Source: Quillaja saponaria (lineage: Eukaryota > Streptophyta > Magnoliopsida > Fabales > Quillajaceae). Taken from it: 64,000 nt of DNA. The translations under genes were made by a program, and so were the position numbers. Below, piece after piece: positions 38,001 to 51,026 of the stretch (its first letter is position 1; each line of letters opens with the position of its first letter). The DNA is taken from NCBI GenBank assembly GCA_029379385.1, contig CM055618.1:18639071-18703070 (forward strand), read 5' to 3'. The notes under the pieces were generated by a model, which ran no database searches, was not told where the DNA came from, and worked only from the letters and a program-made list of their open reading frames with translations.

Positions 38001-38676
38001 TTTGGGTGACAAATTTGAGAAATGGAAATATTCGGTCGCCCACTCGGTTAGAATTTTTTATCAACTGATTTGGATGGGTCATTCCATCATAGGCCCAAAA
38101 TCAACTCGATTCAACTGCCTGCGCAGTCCTAAAACCATCGTTTTGTTAACAGTTGGAAGCTTAAGACAATGTTGGGTCACCGAATCAAGGGTGTGAACCC
38201 AGTAGGTGCTAAAAGGGTGATATCCCTTCCAATTCCTCCTCCCCATTATTCACTTATCAATTTAAAGAAAATTGGACATGAACTTTCTGAGTAATTTATC
38301 TAAAAATTATGGTCATAAACTATTGATGGCTTATTAGAATATTATGATATATTTACAACCAGTAATTTCATAAGGTACAAGCACATACGTGGCCAGTTCT
38401 CAGCTGCCGATATTGGCTACAACATGTGCAACAATAGCTGACCTTTTCACTGAAGATAGGATCAATGTCCATTTATGTAGCATCAACATCTGGGGAGTGA
38501 ATAATCCAGGACTGTGGCACTGGGGGTACCTCATGATCCAGGGTACTCTGTCTCTGGGACCAAACAGGATAGGTGGTCCCAACTACTCAAGTTCCTGGTA
38601 CATGATTGGCCAATACCATCCAGCCATGTAGTCCTGCACCAATTAGGAGGCCAAAGGACAATCACCTAGTGTCACA
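35078..38676. other. Spacer between TOM2A and APRR2, with a possible transposon remnant
   Basis: 35078-35900 holds the TOM2A leader, probably with an intron, and its promoter. A perfect 8-bp foldback (TTGTATTC/GAATACAA) sits at 36326-36349. From about 37168 (GGGTGAGCAAAAAATTCG) to 38130 (CAACTCGATTCAACTGCCTG) the text resembles common plant non-autonomous transposons, with GATTCAACTCG near one end and CTCGATTCAACTG near the other, but I cannot fix its ends. 38400-38640 on the minus strand looks partly coding (see findings). Confidence 0.45.
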
Positions 38677-41600
38677 TTAGTGAGGGTTAAAAGCCTTGCT
38701 GAAAGGAGGGATGCTGGAGATGCCTTTCCTTGAGAGTTCAGCTACCACAATATCCGTGGAAGGAGGTTTGAGGCCTAACGGCAAGGGTAGCCATGGATTG
38801 CTTATTGCCTCCTTGACAACCTTGTCAATAACCTCCTCTGCCTGCATAGGACATCAAATAGTAAATTTTCATGGGCTTCTAAGGACTTTAAGCATAAGAA
38901 GCCTGCACATTCAGCACTTCCAAGTGCATAATGAAATCAACATTGGACTCAAAAGAATCGTAAATTTCAAAGAAGGATCAAAACTTATTTCTTTTTAAGC
39001 CTATACGGACACCCGACATAATTATCTCAAATTCAAAGGACACCATGGTGTTACATACACCACATGTGATTGTATATATAACAAGATGTGGTTCAACATA
39101 TCTGTTCGGTGTCTATCACCAGATCAACTACACCAATTCCATTCACCCTGATTCTACAAACTGATGACTTGCTATTATATGGAGCACCTCAACTAGTAGA
39201 AACGCAAAAAGGAAAGCCCTTGTATTACCGGATGAAGCTCAAGGGAATTCTGTTGCCTGCTACAGCTATAATCAACTGCACTGGTGTTGTGGAATCCAAG
39301 TGCATTCTGCAATTTGAAGAGTGAGTTTTTATAATCAAGTGCATTCTGCAACTTTACTCAACTTACAAAATCTTAAAAACAAAATATTAAGCATAGAGGG
39401 AATAGAGATTAATACACGTGTGCTCCAATTGACACAGCTAACATGAACTGAACAAAGTTCACATCTTTACATATTAATACTCACTTGAGGATAGGAAAAG
39501 GGACCTGGGGGAGGCGGTAATACTACTGGGCAACCCCACACATCTGCCTGCATCTGAAACATCAGCACGGTAGCAATCAATAAAACCCATACTTCCAGAC
39601 GGGCTTATCTATAAAAAAATGATAATTGAAATAAACGAAAATGCAAAAACAGCTAGAGTTCTGCATATAAAGATTACCCCTGGATAAGGCTTCCAGTGCC
39701 AAATGTCGGCTGGTTGCCATAGGGGATAAGCAGGTGGGCAACACATCTGGACACCAGTTGGTTGACTGCCAGATTGTCTCCACAGGGGATAGACAGGAGC
39801 TGTAGATAGGGTCTGATTAGAATGATATGGAGGGAAGGCCATGATAGGCTTTTGTGGATAATAATTCCTTTGCATTGAATCTCTCTGGTGTGACAATCTT
39901 CTATTTTCTTCCTTGGGTAAGATATGTCTCTTATGGATACGATACTTCTGTTTGACAACCAATAGTCACTAATTTTTATCAGCTAAGCATATACCCAGAT
40001 GTGGTTTTGCATCAGTAGAACCTAGCAAGAGTTTGACTTTTGCATCCTTTTAATACTGCTTCTATTTGCGTTATTGGTAAAGAAAAGATATGTTATAAAC
40101 AGTAAGGAAACCAGAACCTGGAGGTGGCTTGCTACATTGTGCCTAGTCAACCCTTCCACTTTCATCAACTCCAGTATTCTAGAAGGAATAGCTTGATCAA
40201 CACCTAGTTGTTCCACTGCCTGCACAAACTTTTTGTGCAGGTCGGGAGTCCAATCTACCTGAAACAAAAACAAGAAAAAGAACTTGACTGTTCAGTAATA
40301 GAACTTGCTCTAGTCCATTCAGAACATGCCATTTGAGGCTAATATTGTCTTGAATAAATACATTCATTAGACTAAGTTGTAGTTTGTTATAATTTTAATG
40401 AATCAGATTACCTTCATCTTCTTTCGATTAGCTTGAACCCCACAAGAATCACCAAGAACAGATGCTTTACTTGGAGATTCAGTAGAAACATTGATATTTC
40501 CGGGAACGTCTCCATTATGTGGATTAGTAGAGATAGTGCTCTCGGTCTTAGAACCATCAGGAAAGTCTTCCTCCTCCTTGATCAGAGCTTTCCCAAGCTT
40601 CTCGGGTCTACTTGCTGAAAGAGTACCAACAGCAATTGAATTCACAGTTTCGACAGATTTAGATTCCCCATCATGTTCCCCACTTTCTTTTTCTGCTGAG
40701 CAATTAGTGTGATCTTGACAATCACCACCATCCGGTGTCCTTGCCCCCTGTTTTAATTGTGGAGTTGAAGGAGCGGGGTATTTATCACTTCCCCCTGACT
40801 GTTCATTGTCATTTTCACTAGCCCTAGATACATTTTCTATATCTATTGAGATTTTACTTTCGTGTCCTGTACTTTCCATCTGGAGCTGCAGCATGGATAC
40901 TAGAGATTCTTTGACAGGTTTTAGCGAGTCAGAGAGGACACTCGACTCTCTGTTGAATGCCTGCTGAGGATCAAACATATTAGAAAACTTTTTTCTCATG
41001 CTGTTACATTGTGCTAAACTAATGCCAGAATACTTGCAAAAATCTGGACAGACCTTATGTACCACATGCTGCCAGATGTTCCTGAGTTTTTCCTCAGACA
41101 GTGGCTTCTGCAAGAACTCAACCGCGCCAAGCTGGCAGAGAAATGAAAGTCCAAGTCATGCCTTTGCAATTAGGATGCACTGGAAATTAAGTGCATGCCC
41201 TACTCTAATAATTTGAAGATCAAAACCACAGTCCAAATTGAACTGAAATTTACCAGATAACAGCTAGTACAATTATATCGCTGAATTTTGATGGAGAAGT
41301 TCAAATGTGGTCTATATTTTGAAAGGACCAAATAATATTAAAAACGGAAATTGCTAAAGAAAGGACAGAAAGATAAAGTAGAAGATTAAAATTAAGCATA
41401 AAGGATATCAGATTGTCAAACGTAAATTTATAAAAAACTGTGATAGCATGTCCAAAATCATACCGCTATGCACTTCATCATGGTGTTCAGGCAATGAACA
41501 TTTGAAGTCACTACAGAAAAGAACATATTACTTTTATTTAGACAGTATTTATGTCAGAAAGAAGTAAACGTAAAGTAGCTTCATTCTTATGTATTGGTAA

Positions 41601-43078
41601 CTGAAATGATTAGGTTGCGTTAGGTTCTTACTAACAGTTGGCAAGTCCTTGGCATTCTCAAGAAATTTGAAACTCCCCTGGGTGTTGCTTGTATTCACCT
41701 GTAATGTCAGAGGCAATTAGAACATATCCAAGCATGGATGTGTCATTGATGCTCTGACACCTCAATAATCAAAATTCAAGGAACTGTTTAAGATTTTGAA
41801 GTTGTCAAAGTGAGCATCTAATTCTCATTTTAGTTATATAATCTCATCCGAGCATAATTTAGAAGGAAGTAAGAAGAATATCCAGCATTTGCAAATTTCA
41901 TGGTAAATAACCTTAAAAAGAAATAGATAGAGTCATTTTTATCATTTGAAGCTTTATCACTTCTGCTCATGAGTCATGAGTATCATTCTTCCTCATGAAC
42001 ATTATGTCCATACTATAGATAATCCTGGTTTGGCAAACAAGTACCTCCCTTTTTCTATCTACATAGAAGTTCTCGATTTTCATAGAATGAAAAATTGATG
42101 TTTCCTACTACAAGAGAAAAAAACATTAATCATAAATTTCATTACCTCCACTATAGCAACATGGAAGTCTTCAGATCTGCTTGAAATTGCTGACAAGGCT
42201 TCATTCTCATTGCAGAATGTAGAGACTGTCAAGACATTCTAAGGCTTATTTAACACATGAACAGTCAGAAAAGAGAAATTGAGAAAAAGATTTATGGTGG
42301 TACAACTGAAGAATTGCACTAATATTCAAAAATAAAACTATGGTTGATTGTTAATATACTTTAAATAGCAATATTATAGGCATCCCACAAATTAGTCCCT
42401 TCCTTTCAGTTAACAGATTAGTAATGACTCACAGATTACAAGCCAAGATGTTTTCCTTTTTAAGATAACAAGAAAAATGAGTAAAAGTATTTAAATGGGC
42501 AACCAGAAATTCAACAAAGTTCAACCAATAGAAAATTTCTCCAGTATATTTCCTATTTGGACCATAAGGGTTTAAAACAATAAATCCTTATAGTCGAAGT
42601 GAAAATGGAAAATTTAGCAGCTTCCTGCCTCATTTTAGGAAATCTATTTATTGCAGCTCTGAGCATTGCATAAACTGATTCCTTAAAATAATTAAATCCA
42701 AAACAAATGTTTTTGGAAAACCAAATATTTTACTATTTATATAACTAAAATCCAAAACAAATGTTTTTAGAAACCAAACAGAAACTATCTTAAGCAATGG
42801 AGCACTATATGATGCCATTCAACAGAGATGGGGACCAACGTAGTCCCCAATTAGGAAAGGGGACCTTCCAAAGGGTAAAAAATTTTAGATGAAGAAGAAG
42901 TGGTGCTAGAATAATAGTTAAAAACAAAAGATGGAACAGAAACTCTACCAATATAGTCCATTGCCTGAAGCTTTGAACTTATATCTGCAGCAGAACTGCT
43001 GTCCCCATCGAGTAGAAGAACCCTAAGCCCCTTGGGAAAATCTTTCCATCCCCGTAAATCATTAGCAGTGCAAACCAT
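38677..43078 (-). CDS. APRR2: APRR2, pseudo-response regulator with GARP DNA-binding domain
   Basis: APRR2 is a nuclear transcription factor that in crops promotes chloroplast development and pigment content in fruit. Ten exons read without any frame problem to 588 residues: 43078-42949, 42225-42146, 41698-41632, 41510-41464, 41131-40412, 40258-40118, 39947-39678, 39553-39485, 39306-39229 and 38841-38677. The receiver-like domain (about residues 1-140) starts [20 protein letters not shown] with LLLDGDSS, and where a true receiver has the phospho-acceptor Asp it reads VAIVEVNTSN, so it should not be phosphorylated in the usual way; the conserved Lys is kept in [11 protein letters not shown] Ser-rich linker leads to the GARP domain [19 protein letters not shown] with [18 protein letters not shown]. 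The C-terminal part is rich in Pro and Trp ([27 protein letters not shown]) and ends with the conserved [13 protein letters not shown] and [13 protein letters not shown]. Confidence 0.95.
42693..42781. repeat. Short tandem duplication in APRR2 intron 1
   Basis: AAATCCAAAACAAATGTTTTT occurs at 42693 and again about 54 bases later, followed in both cases by (G/A)GAAA..CCAAA. The unit is about 54 bp and lies inside the first intron of APRR2. Confidence 0.85.
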
Positions 43079-46000
43079 AGCTGCCTAGCTGGTTTGGCAT
43101 TGTTTCTCAAGCCGCCTACCAAGTAGCCAGATCAATAACCGGTTATCAGCATCCAATCAGTTCTGCAAGGCCCACATGGATCCAAGCTTGATCTGAATAA
43201 CTAGACTGTTCATACAAATTAAGCGACATCAAAATCTAGACAATCAAAGAAAATGAGTATCAGAAATAATCAAGAACAAGAAAATATAATTTCCCATAGC
43301 AAAATATTAAACAGAACCCATTGCATATTAAATCTGTTTTAAATGATAATAAGTTTTCCAAACAGCATATAAACCAAAAATAAAATAAAAATGAAAGGGC
43401 AAGATTACGCAACTGGTTAGTTTTTTCCTGAAGAATCGAATGGAAGACCGCCTTTAGAGTGTGAAAATCTCATTTGCCAATGGTTGTCTCAAAGAAGAAC
43501 AACTAGACACGAAGACCCTTTTTAAGATCTCCAAGGTAGGTAAGAAAAATTCAATCACGGGTAGTAAAAAGATGAAATTTTAGTAACTGGGTCAGAAAGA
43601 AAATACTGGGATTCATCATCGTGAAACTAGAAAAAGCAAGCAACAAGTCGAAGTAACACATGCATGCACATATTTTTATCAAAAAAAACGCGAAATCCAG
43701 TAAATTCTCTAAAGAAAAACACATGAACCGAGAGAGAATCGGCATGCATAATTGCATAGTGACTTAGACAGATATTAAAGAGATCACAACGAAAAAAGTT
43801 TCATTTTACCACCTTGGGTGAATGAGAAAGTGCCTCTTGTTCTTCACAGGATCTCTTCTTCCAGTATTATTTATTTGGCTGTATGCTTGCATACAGAAGA
43901 AATATAGAAAAAGGGAGAGAGGGAAGGAGAACAAAGGGAACGGATTGGGGTTTAAGTGCGATCTTTGGAGGGGGTTTGTGACTTCTGTACAGTTGCCATC
44001 AGCATTTACGGACCACAGAATATGCAGAATGACTCTCAAATGGTCAACAAATTTTTTTCCTTACTTCTTTTTAGGTAAATATACCAAAATACCCAGATAC
44101 TAACTTTCTAGCTAAAGAAAGAAGAAAAGGAGAGAAAAAGGAAAACAGTGCTTTTTTCGTATAAAATGGGACAGTTTTTTAAATTTAAAGAGAGAAAAAA
44201 GTTGGATACCCCACGGAGTTAGATTTTATTATCCTTTTCTTTTGAAGCTAAATTATTAACTAATAAAGGGATAAAGGATATATCCGTAATTAAGACATTT
44301 AAAGAGTTATTTAAGCAAAGGTTGGTAGTTAGTTAGTTAGTTAATTAGGCATTAAGATAATAGTAATATTCAGCGTCATAGATTCCATTTCATTATCATG
44401 CACCCACGTCAATTAAAATCTATGAGCAAAAGTAAAATTTTCCTTGCTAAATAAAATATAATTGATAAAATAATATCTTATATTTTAATTATTTTGATTG
44501 ATTATTTTTTAATGCAATAAAGAAATATGTCATTTGTTTCGAGACAATAAATTTATAAATTCTTTACTCTTCAAACTCTTAACTCTGCAAAAAATGTAAA
44601 TTTTCTTAATGTTAGTCAATCATTCGTGACAAGAATATTGTATTTTTATAATTAAACCGTGACAAAGGGTGGAAAATTGAACTGCAAGATTTATTTGATC
44701 AAAAGTAATTATTGTACCGTAGGGATTGTGATGTCACATCAAAAGTATAGAGTCACGTGCGAGTTGTGACTGTTTAGCTATAACAGGCTTAGGGATAATT
44801 TCACTTTTTACGTTGACATTATAATGTACGCTAAATAATTCTTTTAAGCCTTATTTTTGCTTTATCTTTGTTTAATTTCATCTTATTGGCTCCAGAGCTT
44901 TACTTTATTGAGTCACATATACACTATGTATTATTTTACTAATCATTAGCTATTTAACTTTCTAGTGACAATAGGGATGCCAGTAATATTTTATACTAAG
45001 CTATAATAATTGAAGAAATATATATATATATATATATTTGATTGGTAATTTTTAAAAATTATCAAATTACGAACTATTTTTCTTGGAGTATTCTTATTTA
45101 TGCACCAAAAAAAAAGAAGAAAAAAAACTTTTACAATTCAACTTTTGTTATTTATGATCCAACAATGTAGAATATATTGAAGAAAAGTATAGTTAACTCT
45201 TACTTTTCTTTTAATATATTAAATAAATCTTGCGATCAAATAAGTCATATTTTTTTAAATAAGTTTTAAATTGTACATTGAAACATTTTATTTGTCTAAT
45301 ACCCTTATTTTTATATTAAGTTAATTTAAAATTTTGACTACGCATACTACTTTTAAAAAAAAAATCATTAGTTTTAAAAAATTAAAATTTATTATCTAAT
45401 AATTAGTAGAAGAGTAAAATTATTTGTAAAGTAATGAAATTTTCTCCTTTCATATTTCTTTCATAAGAATAAAAAAATAAAATTAATGAATTTTATATCT
45501 ATGTCATTGGTTTAGTTTTTTTTGAAAAAATATTAAATTTAGATTTTTTTTTTTTTTACTATTTTCATTAAAAATTAATATAAATAAGAGTTGAGATAGA
45601 AAATAATATATTTTAAATTTTTTTACTATTCCATTAATCTTATACAACTTTTTGAAAATTGATTCACTTAACAATATATTAAATTTAAAAAAAAAAAAAA
45701 TCTAAAAAGTGTAAAAATATATAAAATGTTTCAATTTAGAATTTATTACTTATTGAAATTCTTTTTTAAAAATGTGAGCATTAGAAATTATGTGAACTTA
45801 TTAAAAATGTTGAAGAAAAAAATAAAACTTATCATTATTTTTTCCAATAACTTTTATTTAATAATGTAATACCCAAAAAGTACTTGGATGCCTTGTTAAA
45901 TGCCTAAACAATTTTTGCGTTAATAACAAAACAGGGGGACATCTTTATGTGTAATTTGTACCTTAACAATTACGAAAGAGTTAGTACGGCACACAAAGTG

Positions 46001-49000
46001 ACATGTAATGGTCCTTTGTGTCTTAACAAATTTATGCATGTTTTGATTAACTATTTTTTTAGTCTAATTTAATACATGACATATATGTCAATACTAATAA
46101 AGTTATAATAATTCTATTCTGCGTGATTATTTTTTCAAAATATGTAAATTCAGAAAGTTAATAAATAAAACTTATTTGATCACCAGCTAATTTTTATATT
46201 AATAAATGTCAACGTGTAACCTTGTAAGTAATTATGACAAATAATGAACTCAACAATTGTAATAAATCAAAATACATTCTATAAACCTTAAAAAAAAGTG
46301 AAAGGGGAAAGGTAGTATAATTAACAGGACATTAATGTAAATTCTCTTTATCTAAACAATAAATGAATTATGACATGTCAGAATGATATATATAGAATTT
46401 GTTATGATTTATGTAGTAATAGACAATAATTTTAGTTTTACCAATTTAATGAATTATTATTTTTAAAATATTTTATAATATGTTAAAATGGCATATAAAT
46501 AATATATATATATATATATATATATGTGTATGTATAGTAATTGATAATAAATTTAGTTTGACCAATTTAATGGATTATTATTTTTAAAATATTATATTAT
46601 ACTTGCTTAAGCACACACCTATTAAAAAAAATCATATTAATATACATATTTTTCTTCTAGTTAAAAAAAAAAAAAACCACTCAGAAATTTATCAATTTAT
46701 CTTAGATAATAAAGGTAAATTAGTTTGGAAAGGGATTCTAACTTAGATTTCTTTTGAATGTACAAAAAAGAAAGTATCAAAGATATTATGATTAACCCAC
46801 TAAAAAAAAAAATTATGATCAACTTGTCCTCTTAGCCACTCTCTAATTTCTCTAATTTTTTGTTAATAATTTGTAGCTAGAATAGCAATATATGGAGTAC
46901 ACACACCATGAATCTAGAATTGTATCCCTTTTTCGTGCATGCATTTTGTTGAATAAAAGAAAACCAAAAAAAAAAAAGATCGAAATTAGTTGTTAGATAT
47001 TTAGAGTTGTAATATTATTGATTGTTGAATTGAAAGACTGCTATATATATAATTGATTAATGTAAGTACTAACTCTAAAAAAAAAATAATACTCTTGGAG
47101 ATAAGGACCAAAAATCAAACGCTAATTAATTGTAGAAGAAAATAATGACCTTACCTTATCATCAGTTTCTCTTTTTTTTTTTTTTTTCCTCTCTTAAGCT
47201 AGTTAGTGGAAGCCCCACATGATCATCCCATAGATTTTTGTCTCCCCCATTTCTATGTATTCTCAGTTTTGAAAAAGAAAATAATAGAATTCAAAGGGTT
47301 CAATTATTTTCAATTGGTGATGATGTCAATCTTGCCAAACACCTAGACTTCTATAAAAATTAATATACCACCTCCTTGCCCTACCATGGGGAATAATGGA
47401 GTCACACCTTGTTGTTGATTTCATAGCCACAACCTTAATCTCGTTTTTCTACTCTTTAATCCAATTTCAAATCACTTTTCCACTTTACTTGAGAGCCAAA
47501 TTGCATATAGAGGCATCACACTACAAGTTAATATCTCCTTTTGTTTTGTTCTGTTTGGAAAATCTATTATGGGAACAAAATCTATAATGGTTAGCATATT
47601 CTCTCCCTAATAATGCTTATGGAGTTGTTAATTATGTTTTCTTCTTCTTATCATTTTATATTTACAAAAAGCCTTTGTTGTCTACTATCTATCACAAGAA
47701 TTTGATCACTATTTTTGTCATGTAGAAAATTGAATGGGATAAATTAATCTTTGAACTATGCTTCAAGATAGTGATATGCTTTTTATCCAAAGTTGCATAC
47801 AGAAGTTTTTTTCGCTGGCAAAATTATACCCAGAAACAAAGCATGCTTATCGCTGCTGAGAATGGTACAGATTTGACATGCAGATTTTTATTTTGTTACA
47901 ATTATATAATCTCACAAATTGAATAGTCATAAGTGATTATCCAGTGGTTTCCAAAATTATAGGTTTTCCTATAATATCAAATTTATTGACCTTCTAAACA
48001 ATGAGTTTTTAGTGCAAGGGAGGTGTATTTAAATTTCGATGAAGGACTTTCGTGTACGGAGCATTATATGCAGTTCCTCAGAAATTCCACATACGTAAAC
48101 ATGACTGATGAGAGTTGACTCTACGTGGCTGCATGCTTTTCCAAACTCTGTCACTCAAAATTTTAAACACCTTGCGCAGTGTCTGGTGATAATCTGAATC
48201 TAAATAAGTTATGTAAATGTTGGACCTGTTAGCTAAAATTAGGTGTCTTAATCACCCAAGCAGGTCTGCAGGTGGTTTGTCACTTTGTCCAGTTGTTGAA
48301 CATGAACACAGTTCAAGCAATATAGAAATTTGGATTCAAATGCTGAAAATAGGTATTGCTCAAGAATATTATGATATGATGTGATGTTCTGGTCTCCAAA
48401 TCAATAATGAAAAGTTAAGCTTCTTTTAGTAGGTGTATGCAAAGTCATTTAGCCCACAGATCTGGATCCCAATACCATGGATTGAGTTTCCTTATGACGT
48501 GGTCGAAGCTTTAAGCTTACCATCCAGTTGTTTGGTATGTCTGACAATTTAATCCAACATGTGAGGTTTGTGATATTCTTAATACTCGAAGCTATATGCG
48601 CACGAAACCCTCTTTATCGTCAGTGAGTTAGTTATAAATTCATCCTGTTTTGAAGATGATTTTCGTACACGTAATAAACATCATTCAATTCTGACATGTT
48701 TTTCTCGAAACCAAATAATTCAAAGTTGAAAAATCTAAGATGACTGTAATTTCAAAAAACATGTATTTCTTAATAACTAAGTAAACGTAAGACTCTTACT
48801 TATTTTTTCTTTAATTCCGTATACCAAACGACTCTGTTCAAACTTGAATCAGTACCTCTTTCAGAAAGGCAGGAAGCAAAGAAGCTTGTTTATCTCTTAG
48901 CAAACAGGGGAGACATCCTTTTAACATCTTGCTACAAGTGTACAACCTTTTTAATTTCAAACTTCACATGGGATGTCTGTTAGTTTTCTTTGTGATCATA

Positions 49001-50007
49001 AAGACAAAACTACAGGTACAAACCTCTTATCAGAAACAATGACCTTTCACAAATATAATGTCTACATCAGCCAATTTTAGATGAAGGTGTTTAATTGAGG
49101 TATGATAAAAGCTGGCCTAAAGCTGGGATAGGTTGGTGTTAAGAAATTGACGATGATTAATTAAAATTAATTGTATTATTACAAGCACATCATGTCTAAT
49201 TATGAGTATAATCATAAATAAAAATTTTAAAAAAAATTTGGCTAGTGTCTTATTGTGTGTCTCATTTATTTTTTATTTGTCTTGTTTATTTAAAATTTCT
49301 TTAGTTGGGGGCCACTGCAAACCACGGTTAGCAGTGAATGTAGCAAGTACTATGATTGCATCATTCAATGCAACTTCCTACTGGGCTAGAAGGCAATGCA
49401 ATGTAGGTGATGAATTTTGGTTAAGCAGAATGGTGAGGTTTGCTCCATAAGTGGTTTGAGTTCTTTTGGTTACAAATATATTGAATCAAAGGAATCACGT
49501 AGTTCTGAGAATTGGGTGAGGATACATGTTATGGTCAGTAACTCAGTTTAGTAAGGTGCTTCGGTTATAGCCCTTAGTTTTACTGGCAATCTTGGAAAGG
49601 CATTTTCGGCAGCCCGTTAACAGTCACAATCACCACGTTTTACACACACATGAAAGGAAAAAAGAAAACAACAGAAAGAGAACCAAATGCTGACAGTGTG
49701 ATACATTTTGAAAATAATGTTTTATGATTTGATTATTCAATCCATGCTTATCATCATGTAGCATCTTATATCTAAATATTATGGGAACTACACAAATTTT
49801 GTAGCCCATTTCCTTCAAATCCAGTTCAAGATTTCTAGTTAGGATGGATTTCTTTGTGCTCTGTATTACCAATTATACAAATTGATGAAACTTATACGTA
49901 AACTAGTTCTAGCACGTCAAAACGGTCTTTCCAGCCCAGAGCAATATACTCACTGCTGTGCATTATAATCCAGCTGAGACTTTCATACCCAAATAATAGT
50001 ACCTGGT
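43079..50007. other. Seven-kb AT-rich gene desert
   Basis: 43079-44100 carries the APRR2 leader (pyrimidine/purine-rich, near 43900) and promoter. From 44200 to 47200 the sequence is extremely AT-rich with long A and T runs and (TA)n tracts at about 45020-45038 and 46503-46526. A short frame at 47396-47587 and one at 49202-49450 have no support from family knowledge. I see no RNA gene. Confidence 0.5.
46390..46600. repeat. Diverged tandem duplication, spacing 121 bp
   Basis: GTAAT(A/T)GA(C/T)AATAA...TTTAGTTTnACCAATTTAATGnATTATTATTTTTAAAATATT appears at about 46414-46480 and again at about 46536-46600. The ACCAATTTAATG anchors lie at 46440 and 46561. A (TA)n tract lies between the two copies. 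Confidence 0.8.
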
Positions 50008-50995
50008 TTATTTATCATCTGCTGTGCTGTTCACACTGCTGCCGAACCCAATACTGTTTGACAGCAACCAATATCTTCTCAGGTACCAGAGGGCCATCCT
50101 CATGATCCATCATTTTGGTATCCCACCTCATTCTCCCACAATTTTCCTAACCTCATTCAGGACATCAACATCATCCCTGAAAGATGACTGTTCCTTCAGG
50201 TCTCAAAATGCGATCCATCTCCAGAAGGATGTCTTCCAGGTTGCACCTGTAGAAAATTAACATAAACTTAACAAAGATATCAGAAATAATTGGATTACCT
50301 TTTTTTTTTCTTTTTTTTTTTTTTCTGGGTAAAAAGTTAAACTTAGTTTTGTACAAAACAAGTGAGGTGGTCACTGGTCAGTTAGAAGAAGACACCAGCA
50401 AATTATGATAGGAAGTAGATACGATAAGAAAGGTGGAATGTCCTTTTGGACGAATTGGAACCTTTTCAGAATTTATCCAAAGAAATTGAAAGTGGGCTAC
50501 ATTTGCAGTCAATATGGACATCTTTCCTCGTAGAACAAATGAATAATGATGCAGAAATCACATGCAAGTTGTAGCATGTAAGCAGAATAACTTACGAGTT
50601 CTGGTACAAGCCAAATAAACCATTGGCATGAATTAAATCATTTGTCCTTGGTTATGTGGAAAAACCTTCGCACCTGAACAAAGAACAAAAATGTCATTGC
50701 AAATTTGAAACAAATGGGATGGTTTGAAAGTTCATGCTCATCCTATCCGTAATCACTTAATTAACTAAACTCAATATCGATACACCTATTAACACCCATG
50801 CTTTCTGACTGTTAAATGAATTGCAAATGAAGTTGACGTGTTGACAAGCAATAACAACAGCCAGAAGCATTATACAATAATATCTCCAAATGGAGAAATT
50901 TTCTAAAATTAAATGCCCTTAATGAAAAAGTAAGCCGCCTAAATCAAAGCATAAAGAAGTCCCTCTCAAATGTTTTTTCAGTTTTTGCAACAACA

Positions 50996-51026
<31 letters not shown>

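Noticed and set aside
47396..47587. 63-codon hydrophobic frame in the gene desert
   Set aside because: Hydrophobicity follows from T-rich DNA; no family resemblance or splice context.
49202..49450. 82-codon frame on the plus strand
   Set aside because: No recognised family; begins in AT-rich DNA and has no supporting signals.
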